35,024 bases of DNA, taken from NCBI GenBank assembly GCA_041685355.1, contig JAWLFY010000038.1, positions 1 to 35,024 of the forward strand, read 5' to 3'. Numbering within the stretch: the stretch's first letter is position 1; the number at the start of each line of letters is the position of its first letter. This document shows, one piece after another, positions 16,348 through 24,539 of this stretch. Below the pieces are notes generated by a model. The model was not told the DNA's origin. It worked only from the letters and a program-made list of their open reading frames with translations, and did no database searches. The stretch comes from JAWLFY01 sp041685355 (GTDB taxonomy: Bacteria > Planctomycetota > Planctomycetia > Pirellulales > Pirellulaceae). Made by a program: the position numbers and the translations under genes.

Positions 16348-16443
16348 ATTTCCAGCTGACATTGCGCCGAACGGCTTTTCCGCGTCCTCGGTTGACTACC
16401 GGCTCGGTCCAAGAGAGGGTCGGCCCCCTTTTCGGATCGGCAC

Positions 16444-17865
16444 TCAGTTCGCCCGTGCCCGTTGAGTCGCCATGTAGGTCGCGTACTCTTTCGCCGTGAC
16501 CCGTCCGTCGCCATCCGCGTCGGCGGGAGCGGGGTTCATCAGCATCGACTTCCATTCCGAGGCGGTGAGCACGCCGTCGCCATTCTGGTCGTTTTGGTTG
16601 ATGATCCGTTCGGCGAACTTCAACGTTCGTTCGTCCGGTTCGACCGTCGCGGCGTCTTCTGCAGGCGCGGCCCCCGCAGGCTCGGACGATCGGGATGTCT
16701 CTCCGTCTCGCGACGGGCGATCCGGTCCGCGATCCTGATCGGAAGATCGGGCCATCGGCGGGCGATCGGGGTTGGAAGGCCCGGAGTCATTTCCGGCGGT
16801 GACTTGGTTTCCGGCTTCGACGCCTCGCAGGGCTTCTTCGGCGGTGATCACGCCGTCGCCGTTGGCATCCCAGCGGAAGAACTCATCGACGAGCGATTCG
16901 TTCCATTTCCCGGCGTATTCAGCCATGACGACTTGGCCGTCCCGGTTGCGGTCTTTCTCTTCGAACCATCGCGGCGTGCCTTCGGGGAGGTCTTGGTCGC
17001 TGACGACTCGGAACGAATTCCGACCGTTGTACGGATCGGGGATTTCACGCGGGGGCGGTTCCTCTTGGCGACCGCGTCGATCATCGGAGCGTCCCATCGC
17101 GCGGGCCTCCGCTTCGGCTTCCCGTCGTCGCGCGTAGCGAACGGAGAGTTCACCGGCCGACAACCTTCCGTCGCGGTTGCGGTCGAAATCGAGCGGGTTT
17201 CCCGACAAGCGGCCCATTTCGTTCTCGTCCAGCATCCCGTTTCGGTTCCGGTCGTAGCGTCGAATGGTGGCGGCTGCCTGACGCTCGTCTTCTTCGCTCA
17301 CGGGGACGGCCAACATTTCCGCGGCCGGCCCGAACCCGGGGACCGGCTCGGGGACGATATCGGACCCGAATCCGGGGACAAGCAACTCGACCTCCAGCGC
17401 GTCCAACCCGGCTTGGCGGGGATCGTTTCCGCGGCCTCGGTCGCCTCGGTCGCCGCCCCCGCGCATCCGCTCGAAGCCTTCGGCGAGCTTACTGAGCGGG
17501 ATCGGCTGTCCGGGGCGAATGCTTGGGTCTTCACGTTGCAATCGAGAAATCAGGAACTCCGCGGGCCCTTGCTGTTCGTCAGGGTCGATGATGCCGTTTC
17601 CGTTTCGATCCAAGCGGGAGAGAAACCCGCTGGGACCACCGCCGCGATCGCCGCCCCTTCCGCCACCGGGAGGCCCGCCGCGTCTACCCCTGCCGCCCGA
17701 GTCGTTTCCACGGCCGCCGAAGCCTCCTCCGGGAGGCCCTCCACGACCACGGAAACCGCCTCGCCCGCCGTCATCGTCGCCGCCACGCGACGGCGGTTGG
17801 GCCGAGGTGGGGACCGAGACGAGCACGCTGGCGATCAACGCGACGAAGAGACGTGAAATGTTCAT
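16444..17865 (-). CDS. Secreted multi-EF-hand protein with Gly/Arg-rich N-terminal region
   Basis: 473 residues from ATG 17865, which opens MNISRLFVALIASVLVSVPTSAQ, a clear signal peptide. A Gly/Arg/Pro-rich segment of roughly 60 residues follows. Seven EF-hand-type calcium loops can be read: DRNGNGIIDPDE, DRNRNGMLDENE, DRNRDGRLSAGE, DRNRDGQVVMAE, DANGDGVITAEE, DQNGDGVLTASE and DADGDGRVTAKE. Calcium-binding proteins of this type are abundant in planctomycetes and are presumably extracytoplasmic; the role is unknown. The start at 17922 was rejected because its 19 extra residues lack a signal-like pattern. It lies 92 bp downstream of ispG on the same strand. Confidence 0.86.
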   Translation of the reverse strand: MNISRLFVALIASVLVSVPTSAQPPSRGGDDDGGRGGFRGRGGPPGGGFGGRGNDSGGRGRRGGPPGGGRGGDRGGGPSGFLSRLDRNGNGIIDPDEQQGPAEFLISRLQREDPSIRPGQPIPLSKLAEGFERMRGGGDRGDRGRGNDPRQAGLDALEVELLVPGFGSDIVPEPVPGFGPAAEMLAVPVSEEDERQAAATIRRYDRNRNGMLDENEMGRLSGNPLDFDRNRDGRLSAGELSVRYARRREAEAEARAMGRSDDRRGRQEEPPPREIPDPYNGRNSFRVVSDQDLPEGTPRWFEEKDRNRDGQVVMAEYAGKWNESLVDEFFRWDANGDGVITAEEALRGVEAGNQVTAGNDSGPSNPDRPPMARSSDQDRGPDRPSRDGETSRSSEPAGAAPAEDAATVEPDERTLKFAERIINQNDQNGDGVLTASEWKSMLMNPAPADADGDGRVTAKEYATYMATQRARAN

Positions 17866-17957
17866 ACCGGATGAAACCGAAACGGCGCGGTGAAGTTTCG
17901 TTTCTGCCCTTGTCCATTGCATCGGCCATGACCGATGGGAAGCGGAAATCCCGGGGG

Positions 17958-19100
17958 TCAGCCCTTCGATCTGGTCTGAATCAGCGAGTCCAGTTCTTGC
18001 TTGAGCCGTGGCAGGATTTCGTCGTAGCCGAACGCGCCGAGCGGTTTTTCACCCCGCTTCAAATTGACCCTCGTCGGGCCACACCACAGACCGAGGTCGG
18101 CGTCGTCGGTTTCGCCGGGCCCGTTCACTCGGCAGCCCATCACGGCGATCGTGATCGCGTGGTCCTCAGCGTAACGCGTCATCTCTTTGACACTCGCGGC
18201 CAACTCGATAAACGCCTCGTTCTCGACGCGTGAGCAACTCGGGCAGCTGATGATGTTCAGGGAGCGGTCGTTGAACTGGACGACGCTTCGGACCCGGCCG
18301 GCGTAGATGTCGGCGACGATTTCGCGTCCCGCGTCGATTTCTTCCGGTTTCCGATCGTTGGGGAGGGTCAGCGAGACGCGAACGGTATCACCGACGCCGC
18401 GTCCGATGAGCTGTTCGAACGCGATGCGAGTCTTGATGATCCCCTCGGGTGGCATTCCCGCCTCGGTGACGCCCAGGTGGAGTGGTACATCGGGGCGTTG
18501 TTCGGCGAACCGACGATTGACCTCGACCACCTTTGCCGGGTCACTGTCCTTGAGCGACACGATGTAGCGGGTGAACCCGATGGAGTCGAGAAATTCGCAA
18601 TGTTCGAGTGCCGATTCGAGCATCGGGGTGATCGAGTCTTGCGGGTCGTATTTCTCGCGTTTGGCCGGATCGACGCTGCCGCAATTGACGCCGACGCGGA
18701 CGGCGCAGTCATGGGCGGTGGCTTGGTCGATGATGAACCGTACCTTGTCTTGCCACGGCTTGTCGCGCTGGTGGTGATAGAGATGTCCGGGGTTGTATCG
18801 GATTTTGTCGACGACAGGCGCGACCTGTTCGGCGAGTCGAAAATTTTCCTGCAGGTCGACGGCGAGGTTCGCCGTGGTGCGTTCGCGGATTTGGGCGAGT
18901 GCCGCGGCGTCTTTCTCGCTGTCGACCGCGACCCGCACGACGCCGGCCCCCCGTTCCCGAAGCGCTTCGGCCTGGGCCGACGTCGCCTCGACGTTTTGTG
19001 TCTTGGTCGCGGTCATGCTTTGGACGGCGATGGGGTGGCCGTCACCGATCGTCAGATCTCCGACTCGCACGCCGCGGGTGGGGTTGCGTTGGATCGCCAT
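17958..19100 (-). CDS. ispG: 4-hydroxy-3-methylbut-2-enyl diphosphate synthase IspG (GcpE)
   Basis: 380 residues. The N-terminal TIM-barrel part has GDGHPIAVQSMTATKTQNV and the C-terminal Fe-S domain has the three cluster cysteines (C286, C289 in SCPSCS, C323 in GCRVNGPGE) and E330. IspG performs the penultimate step of the non-mevalonate isoprenoid pathway using a 4Fe-4S cluster; the nearby suf genes are in line with an Fe-S-dependent metabolism but are not co-transcribed. The gene begins four bases after the stop of the upstream glycosyltransferase gene, so the two are likely cotranscribed. Very confident. Confidence 0.97.
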   Translation of the reverse strand: MAIQRNPTRGVRVGDLTIGDGHPIAVQSMTATKTQNVEATSAQAEALRERGAGVVRVAVDSEKDAAALAQIRERTTANLAVDLQENFRLAEQVAPVVDKIRYNPGHLYHHQRDKPWQDKVRFIIDQATAHDCAVRVGVNCGSVDPAKREKYDPQDSITPMLESALEHCEFLDSIGFTRYIVSLKDSDPAKVVEVNRRFAEQRPDVPLHLGVTEAGMPPEGIIKTRIAFEQLIGRGVGDTVRVSLTLPNDRKPEEIDAGREIVADIYAGRVRSVVQFNDRSLNIISCPSCSRVENEAFIELAASVKEMTRYAEDHAITIAVMGCRVNGPGETDDADLGLWCGPTRVNLKRGEKPLGAFGYDEILPRLKQELDSLIQTRSKG

Positions 19101-19103
19101 GCT

Positions 19104-20309
19104 TCAGTCTCGTTCGGGGGCGTCGCGGAGACGCCGGGTGAAATCGGGGAACGCGGCACGGACGCGAGCCCAATTCGGGATCGCCGCCGCACCGCTGGGG
19201 TCCGTGCGGAAGATCTCGCCGGCGTCGGTGACGCACTCGGCGAACGCCTCGATCGCCGTCTCTTCGGCGTGGCGGTCGAAGTGAAGATCGTTGACGAGTG
19301 CGTCGGCGGAGTATTGGCGGATGCAGTCTTGAGCGGCCCGCAAGTAGGAGGCCCGCAGCGCGACGAACGCGGACGGGGCGAGCATCACCCCTTGGCTGGC
19401 CAAGGTCCGGTAGATCGTCGTCAGGATATCGATCGCCATCTTCATTAAGCCACGCGACTTGTCACCGAGCGAGATATCTTGGTGCTTGTGGTCGTACAGT
19501 CGACACAGGTCCGTTTGACATACCCGTTTGTGCGACGTGTTACGAAACACCTCCGCCAACGTCCCGACCTCCAGCCCCCAGTCGCTGGGGATCCGGTTCG
19601 AACGTGCCAGGTTCCTCGTCAGCGAGAATTCCCCGGAAAGCGGATATCGGAAGTTTGACAAGAACCGCACAAATTGGCTTTCGGGAAAACAGAGCAGCAT
19701 CGAGCGGACCAGGGGCGCGACGAGCAGCCGGACCACGCGTCCGTTCATCTGGTCGGTGACCCGCGCGTAGTACGCCTTGCAGAACTCAAAGTCGAGTGCC
19801 GGGTGGACCATCGGCAAGCACAGTCGGGCGAGCAGGAACCGGTCGTAATCGACGATGTCACAGTCGTGCAGCACGAACGTGTTGATTTCGGGATCGTCGA
19901 GGAGGAACCCGAACGCGGTCCACACGCTCCGCCCTTTGCCCGGGGTGGCGACGGGAATTCCGGCGTCGATCAGTTCCTGATAGAGCGTCTGGATGGCCGG
20001 GCCGTCGGTCCACAACACCTTCGCCCGCGGCCCGAGCGGTTTGACCTTTTCGAGCGTCTGTTCGTAGTCGCGACGGTCGGGGGCGACCCCCAGCGTGACG
20101 GCGATCGACCCCACGTAGTCGGCCTGGGCCAATTCGCGAACGATCCCGTCGAACGGGGTTGCCCGCATGTCGTCCGCGGTAACCGGGAGCACCAGCCCGA
20201 TCTTATTTTGCCGGGTCGATTCACGGAGCATCGACTCGAGGCGTTCGAGTTTGCCGGTCCGCAAGTCATGCAGCGTTGTGATCAGATCGTGCTGAAAGAA
20301 GTCCGGCAT
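19104..20309 (-). CDS. GT81-type glycosyltransferase, probable glucosyl-3-phosphoglycerate synthase-like
   Basis: 401 residues with a GT-A fold. The DxD metal/nucleotide-sugar site is D149-C150-D151 in FVLHDCDIVDYDRF. The later region (RVVRLLVAPLVRSM, YPLSGEFSLTRNLA, WGLEVGTLAEVF, HKHQDIS) follows the order of segments in GpgS-type enzymes that join a sugar nucleotide and 3-phosphoglycerate to start glucosylglycerate, a compatible solute. No matching phosphatase gene (GpgP or MpgP) is adjacent, so the product may differ; a mannosyl-type relative is possible. ATG 20309 lies behind CGGGAA. The stop is 3 bases from the ispG start. Confidence 0.72.
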   Translation of the reverse strand: MPDFFQHDLITTLHDLRTGKLERLESMLRESTRQNKIGLVLPVTADDMRATPFDGIVRELAQADYVGSIAVTLGVAPDRRDYEQTLEKVKPLGPRAKVLWTDGPAIQTLYQELIDAGIPVATPGKGRSVWTAFGFLLDDPEINTFVLHDCDIVDYDRFLLARLCLPMVHPALDFEFCKAYYARVTDQMNGRVVRLLVAPLVRSMLLCFPESQFVRFLSNFRYPLSGEFSLTRNLARSNRIPSDWGLEVGTLAEVFRNTSHKRVCQTDLCRLYDHKHQDISLGDKSRGLMKMAIDILTTIYRTLASQGVMLAPSAFVALRASYLRAAQDCIRQYSADALVNDLHFDRHAEETAIEAFAECVTDAGEIFRTDPSGAAAIPNWARVRAAFPDFTRRLRDAPERD

Positions 20310-20420
20310 CGAGGTTCCCGTCGTTTCGCGGCCCGCCGATTTTCGCTCAAGAAAATCAGCCGGAATTCTGACCGGTTCCCCCCACGCTGACCAGACCCGC
20401 CGAATCGGTCGGTCGACGAC

Positions 20421-20627
20421 TCAGGGGACAAAAGGGTTGTTCACCATTTCTCCCGGACGCTCCGGTTGCGAAGGCTGAATCGGGTCCCGAGTGGCCGGCG
20501 GCTGGCACCGTTCCGACCCACCCGATCGCGAGCCCAAAACGCCGAACATCATCCCACCACCGGTTACATAGTAGGCAACCAGGGCCATGAACAGAAACGG
20601 TCCGAGCGTGCGGGTGACGATGCGCAT
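20421..20627 (-). CDS. Small single-pass membrane protein, unknown
   Basis: A 68-residue product opening MRIVTRTLGPFLFMALVAYY, a likely membrane-spanning or signal-anchor helix, followed by a polar Pro/Ser-rich tail ending NNPFVP. GGAG lies eight bases before the ATG. I recognise no domain. It sits 111 bp upstream of the glycosyltransferase gene on the same strand and may be its leader gene. Plausible but unproven. Confidence 0.5.
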   Translation of the reverse strand: MRIVTRTLGPFLFMALVAYYVTGGGMMFGVLGSRSGGSERCQPPATRDPIQPSQPERPGEMVNNPFVP

Positions 20628-20952
20628 GAGGTTGCTCCGAGGCGGGAAAGCGTTTGGCCACCCTCTATCATGGCTCCCCAGGTGGGGCCGGTCGGTCCGA
20701 TGGGGAGGGTGAGACTCAGGAACCTTCGCCTTGAGGCCGGATAACCCGACCCCGTCGATCTCTCGTGAACGCCTGCGGCAAAGCGTTCAACGCGGGCCAC
20801 GAAAGGGGCGGAACCCCGTTGGGGTTCGGACGGCGGGGGGGAGGCGAGGTTTCGGCGTCGGTGGCGTCGCGGAGCGTTCGGTCGGGGTGGGTTGCTCGGT
20901 GGCACGGTCGGAAGTCTTCACGACTTCCGCTACGGGGGAGTGGGGGATCTTG
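20628..20952. other. 325-bp gap with a hairpin, no gene
   Basis: I see no coding sequence. The only clear structure is an 8-bp perfect stem at 20909-20916/20922-20929 (CGGAAGTC, TTCAC loop, GACTTCCG), near the end of rarD. The same style as the 5702-5723 hairpin (strong stem, short loop, no T-run) suggests a small dispersed repeat or a terminator. Confidence 0.5.
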
Positions 20953-21996
20953 TTATGCTCTGGGGTTCGCCGCGGCGACCGGCACGACCGGCCCCTCGAC
21001 CTCGTCATCCGGCCCTTTGGCGATGTCATCCCGCCGCTCGACGTTTCGATCGCTGACTCGGTCGTCGTTCGGATCGGTTTTGCCCAGCACGTCAGCGGCT
21101 CGTTGCGTTCGGTCGAACAGGTAGATCAACGACCCGGCCCACACGAACATGAATCCGACCAGACGCCACGCCCCGAGCGGTTCGGAAAGGATCACGGTGC
21201 CGACCAGGAACTGCAGTGTCGGACCGATGTACTGCAGCACGCCGATCGTCGACAGCGGAGCGTGGCGGCACGCGGTGGCGAACAGCAACAACGGTGTCAC
21301 GGTCACCAAGCCACCGGCCATCAGCAGCCAGCTCGTGCGGGGATCCGCCAGCGGCGCGTACTCGCCGCCACCCTCCGCGTGCGTCCACACCAGATATCCG
21401 ATCGCGGGTCCCGACAAGAGCGCCGTCTCGATCAGTAATCCGCTGAGACTCGGCAGCGGCGCCTTTTTTTTGGCCAACCCGTAGAACGCGAAGGAAAACG
21501 CCATCGCCAACGAAACCCACGGCAAGCCCCCGCCCGCGACGGTGACGATCGCGACCCCGACGACCGCCCACCCGACGGCGATCCATTTACGACGGCTGAG
21601 ACGTTCCCCCAACACGAACACGCCGAGCGAAATACTGATCAGCGGGTTGATGTAGTACCCCAGGGATGCCTCGAGTACCCGATCGTTGTTGCAGGCCCAT
21701 AAAAACGCGAGCCAATTGATGCCGATCATCATCGCGGCGAGCGAGTAGACGAGCCACACTCGGCGGCTGGCCAGTGACGCGAAGTATCCCCGCGCGCCGC
21801 CGTCGACGAAGAAGCGAAACATCATCGGCAAGAAGACGATCAACGCCGCGCACGACCAAACGATCCGGTGACAAACCAGTTCGATCGGCGGGACGTTCGC
21901 GAGCATCCGCCAGTACAGCGGGAACATGCCCCACAGCACATGGGCGGCGACCGCGGTGAGGATGCCAAATCGGAGATGGGTCGCGTTGGGTTCCAT
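20953..21996 (-). CDS. rarD: RarD/EamA-family membrane transporter
   Basis: 347 residues with about ten hydrophobic helices and two EamA repeats. RarD marks are visible: GILTAVAAHVLWGMFPLYW at the start, ELVCHRIVWS, INWLAFLWACNNDRVLEASLGYYINPL and later GVLQYIGPTLQFLVGTVILSEP. Family members are inner-membrane permeases of the drug/metabolite transporter superfamily; substrates are rarely known. ATG 21996 was taken rather than 22050 since the extra residues are Pro/Arg-rich and polar. A polar C-terminal tail of ~40 residues follows the last helix. It is 50 bp downstream of the ExbD-like gene on the same strand. Confidence 0.9.
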   Translation of the reverse strand: MEPNATHLRFGILTAVAAHVLWGMFPLYWRMLANVPPIELVCHRIVWSCAALIVFLPMMFRFFVDGGARGYFASLASRRVWLVYSLAAMMIGINWLAFLWACNNDRVLEASLGYYINPLISISLGVFVLGERLSRRKWIAVGWAVVGVAIVTVAGGGLPWVSLAMAFSFAFYGLAKKKAPLPSLSGLLIETALLSGPAIGYLVWTHAEGGGEYAPLADPRTSWLLMAGGLVTVTPLLLFATACRHAPLSTIGVLQYIGPTLQFLVGTVILSEPLGAWRLVGFMFVWAGSLIYLFDRTQRAADVLGKTDPNDDRVSDRNVERRDDIAKGPDDEVEGPVVPVAAANPRA

Positions 21997-22046
21997 GTCG
22001 GTGCGAGGACCGCCCGGCGGTGGTGAGCGGTGGTCCCTTTCGGCCT

Positions 22047-22643
22047 TCAATCCACGAGGGTGCGGCGGTGATCGATCTCGTCTTGCTCGAGCCCGGCATC
22101 CGACAAGGCGTCGCGTAGCGCCCGGTCGGCACGTTGGACGGCGTTGAATCGGCGGCTGATCCGGACCCGGATTCCCGCCCCGTCTCCGGCTGACCGGCGG
22201 GCCATCTCGACGATTTCGGAGAGCGGCCTGGATTCACGTGTCGCTTCCCCTCCGGCGCCGCGAAGCTCAACCCAGTATTCTTCGCCGTCGATCAAGACAT
22301 CGACCGTCGCCTGCGGGTCCAGCGATTCTGGGCCCGCTGCCGCTTTGTCGGCATCCGCCCCTTCATCGGCCGTGTCGGGGGCGCCGGTCGCCGTCCACCT
22401 TTCGTCATCCGCCGATTTCGGTTCGGAGGCATATGGCTCGGATGATTCGGGCTCGGATGATTCGGGCGGGGGCGATTCGGTCGGGGCGTCGGAGGCGGCC
22501 CCGTCGACCGACAGCGATGGCGTGCCGACGTTGAAGTTCAACAATCCCAACAAGCTCATCACGGCCAGAACGATCGCCGAGATCATCGCGGCGGGAACCA
22601 GCTTGATGCTCCTCAGCATCCGGAATCGGCGTTGCTTGGCCAT
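22047..22643 (-). CDS. ExbD-like periplasmic-domain protein, third gene of the membrane module
   Basis: 198 residues: a basic N-terminus, one hydrophobic helix (KLVPAAMISAIVLAVMSLLG, ~14-33), then a long Ser/Pro/Glu/Asp-rich linker with ESSEP repeats, and a C-terminal domain of ~80 residues. The last part (TVDVLIDGEEYWVELRG ... PLSEIVEMARR ... IRVRISRRFNAVQRADRALR ... DALSDAGL) follows the strand/helix order of the ExbD/TolR periplasmic domain. This is an alignment by eye. It lies 24 bp after the second module gene and probably shares its transcript. The linker contains a short in-frame tandem repeat at 22435-22479 (15 bp). Confidence 0.7.
   Translation of the reverse strand: MAKQRRFRMLRSIKLVPAAMISAIVLAVMSLLGLLNFNVGTPSLSVDGAASDAPTESPPPESSEPESSEPYASEPKSADDERWTATGAPDTADEGADADKAAAGPESLDPQATVDVLIDGEEYWVELRGAGGEATRESRPLSEIVEMARRSAGDGAGIRVRISRRFNAVQRADRALRDALSDAGLEQDEIDHRRTLVD
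22435..22479 (-). repeat. 15-bp tandem repeat in the ExbD-like linker
   Basis: Two identical 15-bp units (22435-22449, 22450-22464; GGCTCGGATGATTCG) and a diverged third. They encode ESSEP units in frame. Confidence 0.85.
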
Positions 22644-22667
22644 CGGGTAGGTTCCGTGTGCGGCGGG

Positions 22668-23609
22668 TCAGGGCGGATCGGAAGGGGGAGCATCGCCGGT
22701 CTCGGCGCCGCTGGTTTGATCCGTTGGAGCGTCGGTTTGATCCGGTGGAGCGTCGGTTTGATCCGGTGGAGCGTCGGCGAGGTCCCGCCGGGGGTCTTTC
22801 AACGCCCCGACGATCGCGAATTCGAAACGTGTCCGCTGGTCGGCGTCGGACGCCAGGAACTCCATCGCCTGCGGCAGCCCGTCGATCACCGGTTGATAAT
22901 TCCCGGCGATCGAAAGCGGGCTGTACGACGCCAGCACCACGACCAGGCCTTTCGGTTGAGGAAACGTCCGGCTCGCCGCCCGCAGTTGGGTAACGAATTC
23001 TTCGGTTCGCGAACGTTGGTCCCGCGCTTCCAACCGGAACGACACCTCGCCGGGCCCTGCCTGAACGGTGATATCCCCGCGGTCCGATACGTGCAAGGTC
23101 CACACCTCGGCGCGTTTGAGGAGTTCTTCGTAGCCGACCAGGAACCGGAGCAGGTCCGCGGTCCCCGACTCGGCGAGCTGGCGACCGAGACTTTCCGCCG
23201 AGGCGACCGTTTGGCGGGCGTCGTCGGCGGAGTCTTGCGGGGAGAACCCTTCGGTGACGCGGGCGAGCAGACCGCTCAGGGTTGCGACGACGCGATCCCG
23301 CTCCCGCTGCGACTCGCGAGCCTGAGCGACCGCCTCGTTTCGGGACGCTCGGACGGCGGCCGACTCGTCGAGCAACGCCTGACGGTCGCGTTCGAGGCGC
23401 TCACGAGCCTCGGCGAATCGCGACTCCAATTCCTGCTGCCGCGTTTCCAGCGTCATCAACGATTCTCGCCGCGCCGACTCGCTGGCGTGGCGAAATTCCA
23501 TGAACTGCGCGAACACGATGATCAGCAACAGGTCCATCAGCGACGTGAGTTGGAACCGGAACCGGGTTCGGCTCGCGTCGGCACGGCTGACGTCGCGGGG
23601 TTCAAACAC
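22668..23609 (-). CDS. ExbD/MotB-like single-pass protein with coiled coil and unassigned C-terminal domain
   Basis: 313 residues from a GTG at 23609 whose first bases overlap the ExbB-like stop by 8 bp. The single hydrophobic helix FQLTSLMDLLLIIVFAQFME (~19-38) has the Asp near its start as in ExbD, TolR and MotB proton-path helices. A charged coiled coil follows (~45-110), then a ~150-residue globular region (LHVSDRGDITVQAGPGEVSF, GLVVVLASYSPLSI) that I cannot match to an OmpA/peptidoglycan-binding domain. The tail has a 21-bp repeat coding DAPPDQT. It is the stator partner candidate for the ExbB-like protein. Confidence 0.72.
   Translation of the reverse strand: MFEPRDVSRADASRTRFRFQLTSLMDLLLIIVFAQFMEFRHASESARRESLMTLETRQQELESRFAEARERLERDRQALLDESAAVRASRNEAVAQARESQRERDRVVATLSGLLARVTEGFSPQDSADDARQTVASAESLGRQLAESGTADLLRFLVGYEELLKRAEVWTLHVSDRGDITVQAGPGEVSFRLEARDQRSRTEEFVTQLRAASRTFPQPKGLVVVLASYSPLSIAGNYQPVIDGLPQAMEFLASDADQRTRFEFAIVGALKDPRRDLADAPPDQTDAPPDQTDAPTDQTSGAETGDAPPSDPP
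22713..22775 (-). repeat. 21-bp tandem repeat in the coiled-coil gene tail
   Basis: Three 21-bp units (22713-22733, 22734-22754, 22755-22775); the last two are identical and the first differs by one base. They encode DAPPDQT/DAPTDQT near the C-terminus, in frame. Confidence 0.94.
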
Positions 23610-24294
23610 CGTCTTGCCCCGAATCGCTTGGCACGGCGTCGGTGGGCACGGCGTCGGTGGGCACGGCGTGGGTGGGTGCTGGCGAGATCAATTCCCGTTT
23701 GGTGCGGACGATCAGGTCGCGGACGTGGCGTCGATTTTCGAGGACCCGCCGGAACAGCGTCTCCAGGGCGCTGTTGACGACCATCAAGGCGATCGCCATT
23801 GCCAACCCGGCGAAGGTGCTATCGATCGCGACCCCGAAACGGCTGACGATCAACCCGACGGCCGCCTCGCCGTCACCCGCCGGGCCCCGCATCGCCAGCC
23901 ACAACGCGAAGATCGTCCCGAGCACCCCGAGCAGCGGATACGCCTCGATCCCCGACCTCGCGACGGTCCAAGCGGTTTCGAAGCGGAACGAGTCGAGGTA
24001 GGTCCGCCGTTCGTCCAAGATCCGGATCCGCGTTCGGACCCTCTCGCGGTCGTCGGGATCGCCGAGTGCCTCGTGGACGTCGCTGATGAACGCGTCGACG
24101 TGGTCCGACAAGTGGGCCGACGTCGGCAGGCGACTGCGATGGGCGAGCCCGGCGGTGAACCGGTCCAAAGTCTCGGCGAGTCGCCGCAGGTCGCGACGGG
24201 CCCAGATCCAGAGCACGCCGAAGAAGAGCAGGTGGAGCGACCCGACGATCAGGATCGCGGGGGTGAACCACCGGGTGACGAACTCGGAGACCAT
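23602..24294 (-). CDS. MotA/TolQ/ExbB-family proton channel protein
   Basis: 230 residues with three hydrophobic helices: ~10-30 (TPAILIVGSLHLLFFGVLWI), ~119-137 (AYPLLGVLGTIFALWLAM) and ~155-175 (VAIDSTFAGLAMAIALMVV). The second and third are the signature helices of the TolQ/ExbB family, which form an ion-driven pentameric channel around a pair of ExbD/TolR helices. The cytoplasmic loop between helix one and two is charged. The C-terminus carries a DAVPT repeat. It is the first gene of a three-gene run with two ExbD-like partners. No TonB, TolA, TolB, Pal or TonB-dependent receptor gene is near, so the cargo of the motor is unknown. Confidence 0.85.
   Translation of the reverse strand: MVSEFVTRWFTPAILIVGSLHLLFFGVLWIWARRDLRRLAETLDRFTAGLAHRSRLPTSAHLSDHVDAFISDVHEALGDPDDRERVRTRIRILDERRTYLDSFRFETAWTVARSGIEAYPLLGVLGTIFALWLAMRGPAGDGEAAVGLIVSRFGVAIDSTFAGLAMAIALMVVNSALETLFRRVLENRRHVRDLIVRTKRELISPAPTHAVPTDAVPTDAVPSDSGQDGV
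23630..23674 (-). repeat. 15-bp tandem repeat at the ExbB-like C-terminus
   Basis: Three 15-bp units (23630-23644, 23645-23659, 23660-23674), two identical and one differing by one base. Encodes DAVPT/HAVPT in frame. Confidence 0.92.
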
Positions 24295-24320
24295 GGGGGG
24301 GGCACCCGGGACGGGACAAC

Positions 24321-24348
24321 GGACCGCGGCGAACGGACCGCGGCGAAC
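24321..24348. repeat. 14-bp tandem repeat in the divergent gap 24295-24539
   Basis: GGACCGCGGCGAAC occurs twice in a row (24321-24334, 24335-24348) with a partial third copy. Non-coding, period not a multiple of three. It lies between the divergent ExbB-like and spermidine-synthase-like genes, near their promoters. I see no other structure in this 245-bp gap. Confidence 0.85.
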
Positions 24349-24539
24349 GGACCGACCTTCGCGACGCGGCGACGACTGAGGCGAGACCCGGCGACGACCC
24401 GTCCCGAGCTTTCGGCCAGCGTTGTCTAGGCTAAGCTGAGACCGTCATCCGATTCAACGTGGGCTGTTGGTCGATTGTCGGGCGAGCGCCCCCGATTCCG
24501 CGACCGTCTTCCCCTTTCGACACTCGAAATGTCCCACGC

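Noticed and set aside
22047..24294. Zorya-type (ZorAB) anti-phage system
   Set aside because: The ExbB-like protein lacks a long ZorA tail, the partner lacks an OmpA domain, and no ZorC/D/E genes are adjacent.
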